Assembly: GCF_018614195.1 (NCBI RefSeq)
Contig: NZ_JAGGOT010000097.1
Coordinates: 1 to 32,226, forward strand
DNA length: 32,226 nt
Reading direction: 5' to 3'
From: Streptomyces sp. ISL-43
GTDB taxonomy: Bacteria; Actinomycetota; Actinomycetes; Streptomycetales; Streptomycetaceae
Each line of letters starts with the position of its first letter. The first letter of the stretch is position 1. The notes beneath the pieces are model-generated. The model saw nothing but the letters and a program-made list of their open reading frames with translations, did no database searches and was not told the DNA's origin. Below are positions 8,098-15,460 of the stretch, piece after piece. The position numbers and the translations under genes are program-made.

Positions 8098-8103
8098 CGC
8101 ACC

Positions 8104-8826
8104 ATGACACTGAACACGAAGAAGATCGTCGTCATCGGCGGCACCTCGGGCATGGGCTACGCAGTCGCCGAGCAGGCCGCGAAGGACGGAGCCCGCGTCG
8201 TCGTCGCCTCGCGCAATCAGGAACGCGTTGACGCAGCCGCGAACAAGTTGCCCGGCAACACCGAGGGCCGCCACATCGATGTGACGGACGAGTCCTCGAT
8301 CGCCGCGTTCTTCGCCGAACTCGGCGAGTTCGACCACCTCGTCTACACGGCCGGAGACGCCTTGCTCCTGAAGACCATCGAGGACTTCACCTCAGCGGAA
8401 GCACGCGCCGCCTTCGAAGTCCGCTACTGGGGAGCGTTCCTGGCCGTGAAGTACGCGGCGGCGACCATCCGTCCGGGCGGCTCGATCGTCTTCACGTCCG
8501 GAGTGGTCGCGACCCGACCCCTGCCCGGCTCGCCGATCCCCGCCAGCACGACGGGAGCGATCGAATCCCTGACCCGAGCGCTCGCCCTGGACCTGGCCCC
8601 GCGGAAGATCCGCGTCAACGCGGTACGCCCCGGCGTCGTGCGGACCGCGCTGTGGGACGGCCTCCTCCCGGAGCCGGAAGCGTTCTTCCAGAGCCAGGGC
8701 AGCGAACTCCCGGCCGGCCAGGTCGCGCAGCCCGAGGACGCCGCGGCGGCCTATCTCTTCCTGCTGGGCAACCCCTTCGCGACCGGCTCCGTGCTGACGC
8801 TCGACGGCGGCGGGTCCATCGTCTAG
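8104..8826 (+). CDS. SDR-fold protein lacking the usual YxxxK pair
   Basis: 240 residues of short-chain dehydrogenase/reductase fold. The Rossmann nucleotide site GGTSGMG lies at about residues 12-18, ASRNQER follows beta-2 (suggesting NADP preference), then DVTD, and YTAGD in place of NAG. The active-site Ser is in FTSGVVA. Where the Tyr-x-x-x-Lys pair should be, the protein reads SPIPASTTGAIESLTRALA, with no Tyr and no Lys. Downstream IRVNAVRPG and the C-terminal LTLDGG are normal. A branch of actinobacterial SDR proteins shares this loss, so it may be a real subfamily with altered or no redox activity. It is divergent from the AraC gene. Its TAG stop directly abuts IS copy B. Confidence 0.85.
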   Translation: MTLNTKKIVVIGGTSGMGYAVAEQAAKDGARVVVASRNQERVDAAANKLPGNTEGRHIDVTDESSIAAFFAELGEFDHLVYTAGDALLLKTIEDFTSAEARAAFEVRYWGAFLAVKYAAATIRPGGSIVFTSGVVATRPLPGSPIPASTTGAIESLTRALALDLAPRKIRVNAVRPGVVRTALWDGLLPEPEAFFQSQGSELPAGQVAQPEDAAAAYLFLLGNPFATGSVLTLDGGGSIV

Positions 8827-9246
8827 GGTCGACCGGCAAATGGATCACTTGAGGCGTCGGGCGGTGGGGCGGTTGTCCCAGCGGTAGCGGTTGGTCGCGC
8901 GTCGGATGAGCATGCGGAGCGCTGGTGCGGTCCGAGCAGCCGGGGCTCGCGATGAGCTCGTAGCCCGAGCCGTGAACCAGGGCCAGCACGACGTGCTCGA
9001 AGACGATCCGGTCCGGTACCCGCCGGCGGTGGCAGCCCAGCGGATGGCTCGCCGCGTAGCCGTCATGGACCGGCAGCAACGCCGCGAACCGGTCCCATAG
9101 CGGTTCGAGCAGGCAAGATGGCATCGCAGGCACGGGTCCTCCGTGTGGTCACTGAGCGTAGAGAACTCCATGATCACGCAGGCCCGTGCCTGTCTCGCAG
9201 CCGGGACCGTCAACGGTCGAGCGGCCCCACCATTTGGCGGTCGGTC
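8827..9246 (-). mobile_element. IS5-family copy B, internally deleted (MITE-like)
   Basis: 420 bp with both ends present. The left end is GGTCGACCGGCAAATGG (8827-8843), and the right end, read inward from 9246, is GACCGACCGCCAAATGG (9246-9230). TTA follows the right end (9247-9249). The left part is nearly identical to copy A up to about 8921, and there it jumps to the N-terminal coding part of the transposase, so the middle of the element is deleted. Such end-only derivatives can be moved by a transposase supplied elsewhere. Confidence 0.8.
8845..9133 (-). pseudogene. IS5-family transposase, internal deletion
   Basis: It starts at GTG 9133 behind GGAGG (VPAMPSCLLEPLWDRFAALLP), and the N-terminal domain continues through RRVPDRIVFEHVVLALVHGS to SPGCSDRT. 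Near 8921 the frame joins the C-terminal coding region out of frame. The correct-frame end, RMLIRRATNRYRW to RRLK, is intact to the stop at 8845. All catalytic residues fall in the deleted part. It is the same element type as the fragment at 6716-7075. Confidence 0.8.
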
Positions 9247-9277
9247 TTAGGAGTTGCTCGTGTATTCCGAGCACTGC

Positions 9278-9610
9278 TCACCGCTGTGCGCCGGGAGCCC
9301 GATATCGGACTTGCTCGGCTCTCCGCAAAGCATCCAGCGTTTCATCGACGCTCAGCAGAACGGTCGTCTCGAACGAGCTGAGCGCGCCACCTCCGCTGAT
9401 CGCCAGCGCCACCGCGGCCATGGACACGTTGTCCGGAGCTTCCCAGAGGTTATAGCCGTCGTGCGTGCCGAAGGCGTACCAGAAGCCGTGGAGCTTCCCA
9501 CCGACGGACTCGATGTACGACTGAGCGGCTTTGGCGCGGTCCTCGGGATGGCCGATCAGCCTCGCCCAAGTCTCCGGCGTGTAGCTGAACCTCGACAGAT
9601 AGAGCGTCAT
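9278..9610 (-). CDS. GYD-domain protein
   Basis: 110 residues. The ATG at 9610 is preceded by a purine-rich GAAAGAGAGA. The sequence fits the GYD family of about 100-residue alpha/beta proteins: an N-terminal strand MTLYLSRFSYTPE, a helix with AKAAQSYIESVGGKLHGFWY, the signature GTHDGYNLWEAPD, and a C-terminal ALSSFETTVLLS strand and helix. The function of the family is unknown; it resembles ferredoxin-like dimeric alpha-beta barrels. It stands alone. IS copy B lies about 30 bases beyond its stop, so its transcription unit may have been shortened on that side. Confidence 0.85.
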   Translation of the reverse strand: MTLYLSRFSYTPETWARLIGHPEDRAKAAQSYIESVGGKLHGFWYAFGTHDGYNLWEAPDNVSMAAVALAISGGGALSSFETTVLLSVDETLDALRRAEQVRYRAPGAQR

Positions 9611-9732
9611 CGTGTCTCTCTTTCGTTTATCAAGAGATGCCCGCGCCGGGTGAGGGAAGGGCCAAGATGGCCCGCGGGTCCCCCGAACAGCCGGGGACCA
9701 TGACCGCTACGGCCCAAAGCCGACGGGTGTGA

Positions 9733-9987
9733 CGGCCGCCCGAGCGATACAAAGGGCAGGCACCCGCACTGGGCCGGAAGATCGGGAACCTGGCGTGCGG
9801 AGCCTGCGGGCAGGCGGTGGCGACCCGATGGGACGACTGCGGACTCCGACGGGCGGTGTGGCTGGAGCCCGACGCGGTCCGCCGGCTCCCCTGCGGTCTC
9901 CCATCAGGCCCGCCGCCCGACTGGGACGACGTGGAACGCCAGGCGAACCGTGTCGCGCCCCGACATCCTCCCCCGCCGACCCGCTGA
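9733..9987 (+). pseudogene. possible 5'-truncated zinc-ribbon-like gene
   Basis: A plus-strand frame open from 9733 to the TGA at 9985-9987 has a natural composition: NLACGACGQAVATRWDDCG, then AVWLEPDAVRRLPCGLPSG and PDWDDVERQ. The CxxC pair plus two further Cys suggests a small metal-binding domain. There is no ATG or GTG before codon 29, and a stop lies directly upstream, so the 5' end appears lost. Two hairpins directly downstream (9996-10078) support a real former gene ending here. I cannot assign a family. Confidence 0.35.
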
Positions 9988-9995
9988 CCGGCGAG

Positions 9996-10078
9996 TCGTG
10001 GCGCCCGCGTACTACGAACGGCGCCACGAGCCCTCCTGAGCCGCCACCTCGTGCTGTGACCGGAAAGGCTCACAGCAC
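9996..10078 (+). terminator. two tandem terminator hairpins
   Basis: TCGTGGCGCC (9996-10005) pairs with GGCGCCACGA (10020-10029), and GTGCTGTGA (10051-10059) pairs with TCACAGCAC (10070-10078); both stems are perfect. They follow the gene remnant ending at 9987 and insulate the CHAT operon that starts at 10191. Confidence 0.65.
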
Positions 10079-10160
10079 CAGGACTTGTCCGGCCGGTCTT
10101 CCTCCCTACTGCCGTGGCCGCATACCAGGGGATGGAGTGGAAACAGGGGGTAGCAGGTAG

Positions 10161-10187
10161 CCTGGCCGCGTACCGGCCAGGGGAGGG
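10161..10187 (+). promoter_or_regulatory. dyad overlapping the ribosome site of the CHAT operon
   Basis: CCTGGCCG (10161-10168), loop CGTAC, CGGCCAGG (10174-10181), running into GGAGGG (10182-10187) three bases before the GTG at 10191. As DNA it could be an operator; as RNA an 8-bp stem would hide part of the ribosome site. TAGCCT-like -10 sequence lies at 10158-10163. Confidence 0.5.
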
Positions 10188-10190
10188 CGC

Positions 10191-10931
10191 GTGCCTGCGA
10201 TTCACGAGCGTTACTCGGAGGAATTACGGTCCGAGTTCGACTATTTGTCCACCTGGCTGCCCAACTCCCCCATAGAACTGGGCGATGTCGGCCGGCTGCA
10301 CCGGGACCGGTTCGAACGGGTCACCTCCCTCACCGAGTTGGGCATCCCGTACGGCACGCGAGAGCGTGAACGGGGCGTGGACCTGGAGTACAGCTCGGCG
10401 GCCAGCATCGACATCGCCGAGGCGGGCGCGGCCGCACCGGCGATGGCGCGGATCAGCGTGACGTTCACGCGCCGGCACGGGATCGTCTTCCAGGCCAGAG
10501 CGTGCCATGTCAGCGAGATCGCCGACCGCGCGGAGCTCGGCAGGCGGGTGCTCGAACTGTCGCGTACGGCCGAGTGGCCCGCCGGTCAGGTCGTCGTCAC
10601 CGAGGTGGTCACCACGGGCCCGGCGGTGGTTCTCATCTCCCAGCAGCAGGACGCCCGGGTGGACCTCGAGGCCGATCTGACCGGAATGGCCGGTGTGCTT
10701 CCGCTGGCCTCCCTGTCGGTCGGACTCAATGTCATCAGGTCCAAGGGCATCGGCGTGAAGGTGATCGCACCGGACGGCCTGACACCGCTGTTCCGCGCGT
10801 CGGGGGTGCGACGGCGCCTGCTGAGCGGCGAGGCGTTCGGAAATCGCGGTACGGCCGTGCCCCCGCAGGTCGGAGGCGGGGTAGCCGACAGCGTCTTCGC
10901 TGAACTCACGTACGAAGACCTGGGGGTCTGA
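10191..10931 (+). CDS. unknown partner of TPR-CHAT protease, gasdermin-like candidate
   Basis: 246 residues from GTG 10191 (GGAGGG at 10182-10187), ending one base before the CHAT gene, so the two are surely co-translated. No signal peptide or membrane helix is visible. Predicted order: N-terminal helix (residues 5-20), short strands with IELGDVGRL and RVTSLTELGIP (28-53), strand-rich DLEYSSAASIDIA and ARISVTFTRRHGIVFQA (64-102), a helix ELGRRVLELSRTAEW (115-129), then VVVTEVVTTGPAVVLIS (134-150), alternating strands to PDGLTPLFRASGVRR (194-208) and a loose tail (209-246). I do not recognise a named family. Bacterial gasdermins have a similar size, a late V-x-T-x-V strand, a Pro-Leu-x-Phe strand near the end, a short removable tail and a neighbouring caspase-like protease. 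The usual gasdermin ending and the N-terminal Cys are absent. Codon 12 is TTA. Confidence 0.85.
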   Translation: MPAIHERYSEELRSEFDYLSTWLPNSPIELGDVGRLHRDRFERVTSLTELGIPYGTRERERGVDLEYSSAASIDIAEAGAAAPAMARISVTFTRRHGIVFQARACHVSEIADRAELGRRVLELSRTAEWPAGQVVVTEVVTTGPAVVLISQQQDARVDLEADLTGMAGVLPLASLSVGLNVIRSKGIGVKVIAPDGLTPLFRASGVRRRLLSGEAFGNRGTAVPPQVGGGVADSVFAELTYEDLGV

Positions 10932-10932
10932 G

Positions 10933-13900
10933 ATGACCGCCGGGGCCCGGTCCAAGATCTCGGAGCAGGTGAAGCGAACCCTTCTCGATTGCGACGTGCT
11001 GTACGGGCAGGGCAGGCACGAGGCCGTGCTCGCGAAGCTGAGCGAGCTGGTGGCCAGTGGCGTGGAGCTGTCCGAGCCCGCGGACTTCGGCCTGGCCCAT
11101 TGCTACCTCCGCATGGGCCGCGCCGCCCGGTACCTCGGCCGGCCCGAGGACGCGTGGCGATGGGCCAGGGCCGCGCAGGAGCTGTTCCACCGCTCCCACG
11201 ACGGCCTCGGCTGCATGCACAGCATCCAGGAGATGTACCGGATCGCCGACGTGCCGGGCGCGCCCGCCGAGAACCCCTTCTCCGTGGCCGGCCTGGCGAC
11301 CCAGCACGCCATGGAACACGGACCGTCCCGGCTGTTCCCGCGCTGGATCGCCGCCTACACCGAGGGCATGCGCCGCGTCGATGGACCTGACCAGGTGCCC
11401 ACGTACGCGGCCTCCGCCGCACGGTACGCCAGGGAGATGCTCGCCCGGGAACCTGTGGAGCTGGCCAGGACGCTCAACGAACTCAGCCTCACCCTGCACC
11501 GGATCGGCGACGACGCCGCCGCGCGGCCGCTCTGCGAGGAGGCGGTCGCGCTCGTGCGCGCGGGCGGCGGGAAGAAGGCCGACCTCGGAGTCATGCTCGG
11601 CAACCTCGGCAAGCTGCTGGCGATGGCGGGTGAGCCGCGTGCGGAAGCGGTGCTGATCGAAGCCATCGGGATCCTCGCGGCGGATGACCGCGACGCGGGC
11701 GGGTACGACGTGGCCGAGTACCTGAACAGCGCGCGTGCCAATCTCGCCGCCTTCCACCAGACGAGCGGCGACCGGGCCACCGCGAGGGCGATCTATCAGG
11801 ACCTGCTCGGGGCGGGCGCCCAGCCGGCGTCCGTGCTGCACAACTACGCGAGTCTGTCGCAGGACACCGGCGACCTGGCCCGGCAGCGGATGCTGCTCGA
11901 CCTCGCGCACGACGCGCCCGTGGAGCCCACCGCCGAGCCGGACGATCCCGCCGTCACGTTCCAGCTTCTGATCATGGAGGCGGAGTCCGAGAGCGCGCTC
12001 GGCAACGTCCCCTTGGCGGTCGAGCTCGTCCTGCGCGCCGCCGAGGTGGAACGGCGCATGCCCGCACGGTCACCGCATCGGGCCGCGGTCGTCACCGTCA
12101 AGCTGGCCGACTACGGCCGACCGGTCACCGATGAGCAGCTCGCCGAAGCGCTGGCGGCGGCGAGCGCCGACCCCGACTGCGCACCGAGTCTGCTGCGTTC
12201 GCTGTGGGGCGCGGTGGGAGCGTGCCGCCTCGCCCAGGGGCGGGCCGGCGAAGCCATGGCATGCCTCAGGTCTGCCGTCGACGGCCTCGATCCGCGCGAG
12301 GCGGACGCGCCCGTACTCAAGACCTTCGGCCTCCTCGCCGTCGCCCACGAGGCCCTCGGCGAGCTGGACCGGGCCGAGCAGCTGTACCTGCTGGTGGCCG
12401 CACGCCTGCGAGAGCGGACGGACGCGTCGCCACAGGACGTGGCCGCACCACTGTCCAACCTCGGTCGGCTGTGCCTCAGGACAGGACGCCCCGCCGAGGC
12501 AGCCGCGTACCTGCAAGAGCAATTCGACATCCAGGACACCCACCTCCTCAAGGTCTTCTCGGCGTCGTCCGAGGAGCAACGCCTCTCCTTCGCCCGCATG
12601 TTGCAGGCCGACCTCGACCGATTGCTCCCCGAGCTGCTGGTCACCAGTGACTACGACCCGGCGCCCGAGCTGGTGGAGGTACTGGCGAACGCGGTACTGC
12701 GACGGAAGGCGATCGTCGCCGAAGCCGTCGCCCGCGACCGCATCATGCTCACGACCGGCCCGGACGAGCGGATCGCGGCCATCGCCAACGAACTGACCAC
12801 CATCCGCCACGAGTTGCAACACATGGCCCTCAACAACCCCTCCCCGCAACGGGAGGCCGAGCTCAGGGACCGCCGGCGCCGGCTGGAGATGCTGCTGACA
12901 GACCGGCTCTCCCAGGCCGGCACCGGCGAAGCACCGACCCTGCCGACCTGGCAGGCGGTCGCGGCGGCGCTGCCCCCGGACACCGCGCTCGTCGAGTACT
13001 TCCAGATGAAGCTGGACGAGGACGCGGCCTGCCTGAGCCTCGTGTTCACCGCGCAGGCGCCGCCACGGCTGTTCCTGCACGACGTCACCAGCAATCTCGA
13101 CAAAGCCGTCGACCTGTGGCGGGACCTCCTGATCCGCGGCGACATCAGGGAGCCCGCCGTCGGTGCGCAGCTGCACCGGGTCCTCATCGAGCGGATCGCC
13201 CCCGCGCTCACCGGCATGAGCAGGCTGCTGATCTCCCCGGACAGCGGCATCAACCGCCTCCCCTTCGCCGCGATTCCCGCGCGCGACGGCACCCGCCTGC
13301 TCGACACGTACGAAGTCGGGCTGGTCACCAGTGGCCGGGACCTGCTCCGCGGCCGCTCCCCCCACCGGCCGTCGCCGCCGGTGGTGTTCGCCGACCCGGA
13401 CTACGACACCGGCCGCACCGGGGACGGGCCCGCGCTGTTCGAGCCGCTGCCGCACGCCCGCGACGAGGGGCGTTGGATCGCCGACCGCATCGGCGCCGCA
13501 CTGTGGATCGGGCCGGAGGCGACGGAATCCCGCCTCCGGACGGTACGGGCGCCGCTGGTGCTGCACCTGGCCACCCACGGGTACGCGTCACACGAACCGC
13601 TGCGTCCCGGCGGGCACCCGCAGACGGACGGCCCGCCACCGGAACCCACCCCGGAGACGGACCCGATGCTGTGCTCCGGCCTCGCACTCGCCGGCGCGAA
13701 CAGCTGGCTGGCCGGGCAGCCGCCCGTGGAAGCCGCCGGGGACGGCATCCTCACCGCCGCCGACGTCTACGACCTCGACCTGCTCGGCACGGAGATGGTG
13801 GTGCTGTCGGCATGCGGCACCGGCCTCGGCAGGTACCAGCCGGGAGAGGGCGTCTTCGGCCTCCAGCGCGCGTTCGAGATCACCGGAGCCAGATCCGTGC

Positions 13901-14094
13901 TCGTCAGCATCTGGGACGTCCCCAGCGCCCCGACCGCGCTGCTGATGCGCGAGTTCTACCGCGCGTTGCTGCGCGGGCAGCCGCGCACCGCCGCACTGCG
14001 CCGCGCCCAGCAGGCCGTCCGCCGCCGCTACCCGGAGCCGGTCGCGTGGGCACCGTTCGCCCTCTTCGGCGACCCGGCACCCATCCCCTGGTGA
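10933..14094 (+). CDS. TPR-CHAT domain caspase-like protein
   Basis: 1053 residues, ATG one base after the stop of the upstream gene. Residues about 10-560 are helical TPR-like repeats (for example AHCYLRMGRAARYLGRPEDAWRWA cut to its core GRAARYLGRPEDAW; LSNLGRLCLRTGRPAEAAAYL), likely a sensor or scaffold. Residues about 560-680 are charged helices. The C-terminal 350 residues are a CHAT domain of the caspase/separase clan: INRLPFAAIP, LHLATHG with the catalytic His at 882, VVLSACGTGLG with the catalytic Cys at 961, then GVFGLQRAF, VLVSIWDVPS and the final WAPFALFGDP. Both catalytic residues are intact, so a cysteine protease is expected. Known TPR-CHAT proteins cleave a partner upon activation, for example Csx29 and the CHAT proteases of bacterial gasdermin loci. 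Here the obvious substrate is the upstream gene product. Confidence 0.9.
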   Translation: MTAGARSKISEQVKRTLLDCDVLYGQGRHEAVLAKLSELVASGVELSEPADFGLAHCYLRMGRAARYLGRPEDAWRWARAAQELFHRSHDGLGCMHSIQEMYRIADVPGAPAENPFSVAGLATQHAMEHGPSRLFPRWIAAYTEGMRRVDGPDQVPTYAASAARYAREMLAREPVELARTLNELSLTLHRIGDDAAARPLCEEAVALVRAGGGKKADLGVMLGNLGKLLAMAGEPRAEAVLIEAIGILAADDRDAGGYDVAEYLNSARANLAAFHQTSGDRATARAIYQDLLGAGAQPASVLHNYASLSQDTGDLARQRMLLDLAHDAPVEPTAEPDDPAVTFQLLIMEAESESALGNVPLAVELVLRAAEVERRMPARSPHRAAVVTVKLADYGRPVTDEQLAEALAAASADPDCAPSLLRSLWGAVGACRLAQGRAGEAMACLRSAVDGLDPREADAPVLKTFGLLAVAHEALGELDRAEQLYLLVAARLRERTDASPQDVAAPLSNLGRLCLRTGRPAEAAAYLQEQFDIQDTHLLKVFSASSEEQRLSFARMLQADLDRLLPELLVTSDYDPAPELVEVLANAVLRRKAIVAEAVARDRIMLTTGPDERIAAIANELTTIRHELQHMALNNPSPQREAELRDRRRRLEMLLTDRLSQAGTGEAPTLPTWQAVAAALPPDTALVEYFQMKLDEDAACLSLVFTAQAPPRLFLHDVTSNLDKAVDLWRDLLIRGDIREPAVGAQLHRVLIERIAPALTGMSRLLISPDSGINRLPFAAIPARDGTRLLDTYEVGLVTSGRDLLRGRSPHRPSPPVVFADPDYDTGRTGDGPALFEPLPHARDEGRWIADRIGAALWIGPEATESRLRTVRAPLVLHLATHGYASHEPLRPGGHPQTDGPPPEPTPETDPMLCSGLALAGANSWLAGQPPVEAAGDGILTAADVYDLDLLGTEMVVLSACGTGLGRYQPGEGVFGLQRAFEITGARSVLVSIWDVPSAPTALLMREFYRALLRGQPRTAALRRAQQAVRRRYPEPVAWAPFALFGDPAPIPW

Positions 14095-14219
14095 CGCCGC
14101 ACGTTGACGGGGTGGCTGGCTGCCACTGTCCAGCGGTGCAGCTTGAGTTCGGCGCCGTCAGCACTTCGAGTTGTCCGGGTGTCCTCCTCGATGAGGACGT
14201 ACCACTGGTCAGTAGTCAT
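14095..14219 (-). pseudogene. 5' fragment of a small gene, cut at the CHAT boundary
   Basis: From ATG 14219 the minus strand reads MTTDQWYVLIEEDTRTT, then AELKLHRWTVAASHPVN. This has a natural look and resembles the start of a conserved actinobacterial hypothetical family (WYVLIEED...). Similarity appears to stop near 14107, and the frame then runs antisense through the CHAT gene end to 14028. The gene was probably truncated when the CHAT operon or neighbouring DNA arrived. Family memory only, not checked. Confidence 0.4.
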
Positions 14220-14263
14220 GGCCGGAGCCTAAAGCGGCATTTCCGCCTCGGGAAGCGTGCCGG

Positions 14264-14398
14264 GGCGGGCCCACGTCGAACGGCTCCGGGACCCCGCGAG
14301 CACCGGACCGGGGGTGTGGATCGCCAACCGGAAACAACGCCGTGGCCGACTCGACCGGGCACAGCTCGCCGACCTCGGCGTGGACTGGGCGCAGTAGT
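14264..14398 (+). pseudogene. helicase-associated domain (HA) C-terminal remnant
   Basis: Plus-strand frame with RAHVERLRDP, then GVWIANRKQRRGRLDRAQL and ADLGVDWAQ followed by TAG at 14396-14398. The pattern Gly-Val-Trp-x-x-Asn-x-(K/R)-x-x-(R)…Leu…LGVDWA is the typical helicase-associated repeat found in tandem at the end of large actinobacterial helicase-like proteins. Only about 45 codons remain, with no start and no ribosome site. It is gene debris between the CHAT operon and the membrane pseudogene. Confidence 0.55.
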
Positions 14399-14459
14399 CC
14401 GCCCGCGGCTCCGGGACGTCGGGATGCCGGAGCCGTTGAACTGAAGTAGCGTTCCGGCC

Positions 14460-15336
14460 TCAGGAGCCGTCGGCGGCCTTCCACAGCGCGTACAGCTTCC
14501 CGGAATCCGGGTGACCGACGTGCTGGTGGATCCCAGGCTTCCGGTCGGTGCCGCCGACGCTCCACGCCGGCCATGAACACCCCTGGACGTGGATGCGGAC
14601 CTCCTGGGTCCAGACGTCCCGCCCGGGCTCGTACGACCAGGTGCCGGAGCCCGTGCACTGCCGTGACGGGCCGCTGGGATCGTCGTCGGGATCGTGCTCG
14701 CCGACGCCGGAGGCCGTGACCCCGCCGTCCGGCGTGAAGACCAGCGAGCCGCCCCGGTGGTCGACCCAGCTGCCGGCCATGGTCGCCGGACCGATCGCCG
14801 GCGGCTCGTACGCGGGCAGCAGGCCGGCGGTGAGCCCGAGTGCGCCGAGGAGGCCCGTTCCCGCCACCACCGCCGTGCCCCACAGGGCCACTTGCCGGAC
14901 CAGTCCCGGGCGCCGGGGCCGGGCACCCAGGCCGCCCACCGAGAGCGCGGCGCCGTGGCCACCGCCCGGAAGACAAGCGTGGGCCGCGCCTCCACGTGGT
15001 TGTACGCCGCGAAGGCCGCGATCGGCGGTGCCACCAGGACCGCCACCATCAGCGGCACCCACCACCACGCCTCGCGGCCGCCGATCCGGCGGCCGAGCAG
15101 GTCGGCCAGCGCCACCGCCGGCAACACGAAACCAGGGACAGCAGGAACGCGATCACGCCGACGATCACGCCGAAGGAGAGCAGGCCCGCCACCAGAGCGG
15201 CGTGGTCGACCGGGGTGTCCGGCGGCGGCCGCGTCCGGACGTACAGGAGGACCACCACGACGGCGAGCGCGACCTCCAGGCAGCCCACCAGCACCGAGAC
15301 CAGCAGCATCCGGCCGTACGACCGCTTCTGATGCAC
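14460..15336 (-). pseudogene. membrane protein, two frameshifts
   Basis: The GTG at 15336 has a strong GAGGGGGG ribosome site. The first frame gives VHQKRSYGRMLLVSVLVGCLEV and two helices up to AFLLSLVS. A lost base near 15127 moves the protein into the next frame (LPAVALADLLGRRIGG, EAWWWVPLMVAVLVAPPIAA). A second loss near 14962 moves it into the third (VRQVALWGTAVVAGTGLLGA, then the soluble part MAGSWVDHRGGSLVFTPDGG, GTWSYEPG, ending WKAADGS). Restoring two bases yields an approximately 292-residue protein with about five helices and a C-terminal extracytoplasmic domain with a lipocalin-like 'GSW' start. The family is unknown. Sequencing error is possible. Confidence 0.7.
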
Positions 15337-15402
15337 GGCCAACCCCCCTCGTGGCACGGCGAAATGAACGCGTCCGCCCGCCGGAGGTCTGAAGCCGGAA
15401 CG

Positions 15403-15436
15403 GGTGCCCACCCCGATGGTGTTCGGGGAGGGCACC
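15403..15436 (-). terminator. terminator of the FG-GAP gene
   Basis: GGTGCCCACCCCGA (15403-15416), loop TGGTGT, TCGGGGAGGGCACC (15423-15436): 14-bp stem with one A-A mismatch, about 25 bases beyond the stop of the gene at 15461-18649. Confidence 0.75.
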
Positions 15437-15460
15437 TGGGCGCTGTGCTGCTCGTGGTGG

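Noticed and set aside
10191..10931. Calling the CHAT partner a bacterial gasdermin outright
   Set aside because: The typical ending, N-terminal Cys and several conserved positions are not visible; without an alignment or structure only a candidate status is justified.
12070..13578. 502-codon frame antisense to the CHAT gene
   Set aside because: High-GC shadow of a gene whose protein is clearly on the other strand, with catalytic residues intact.
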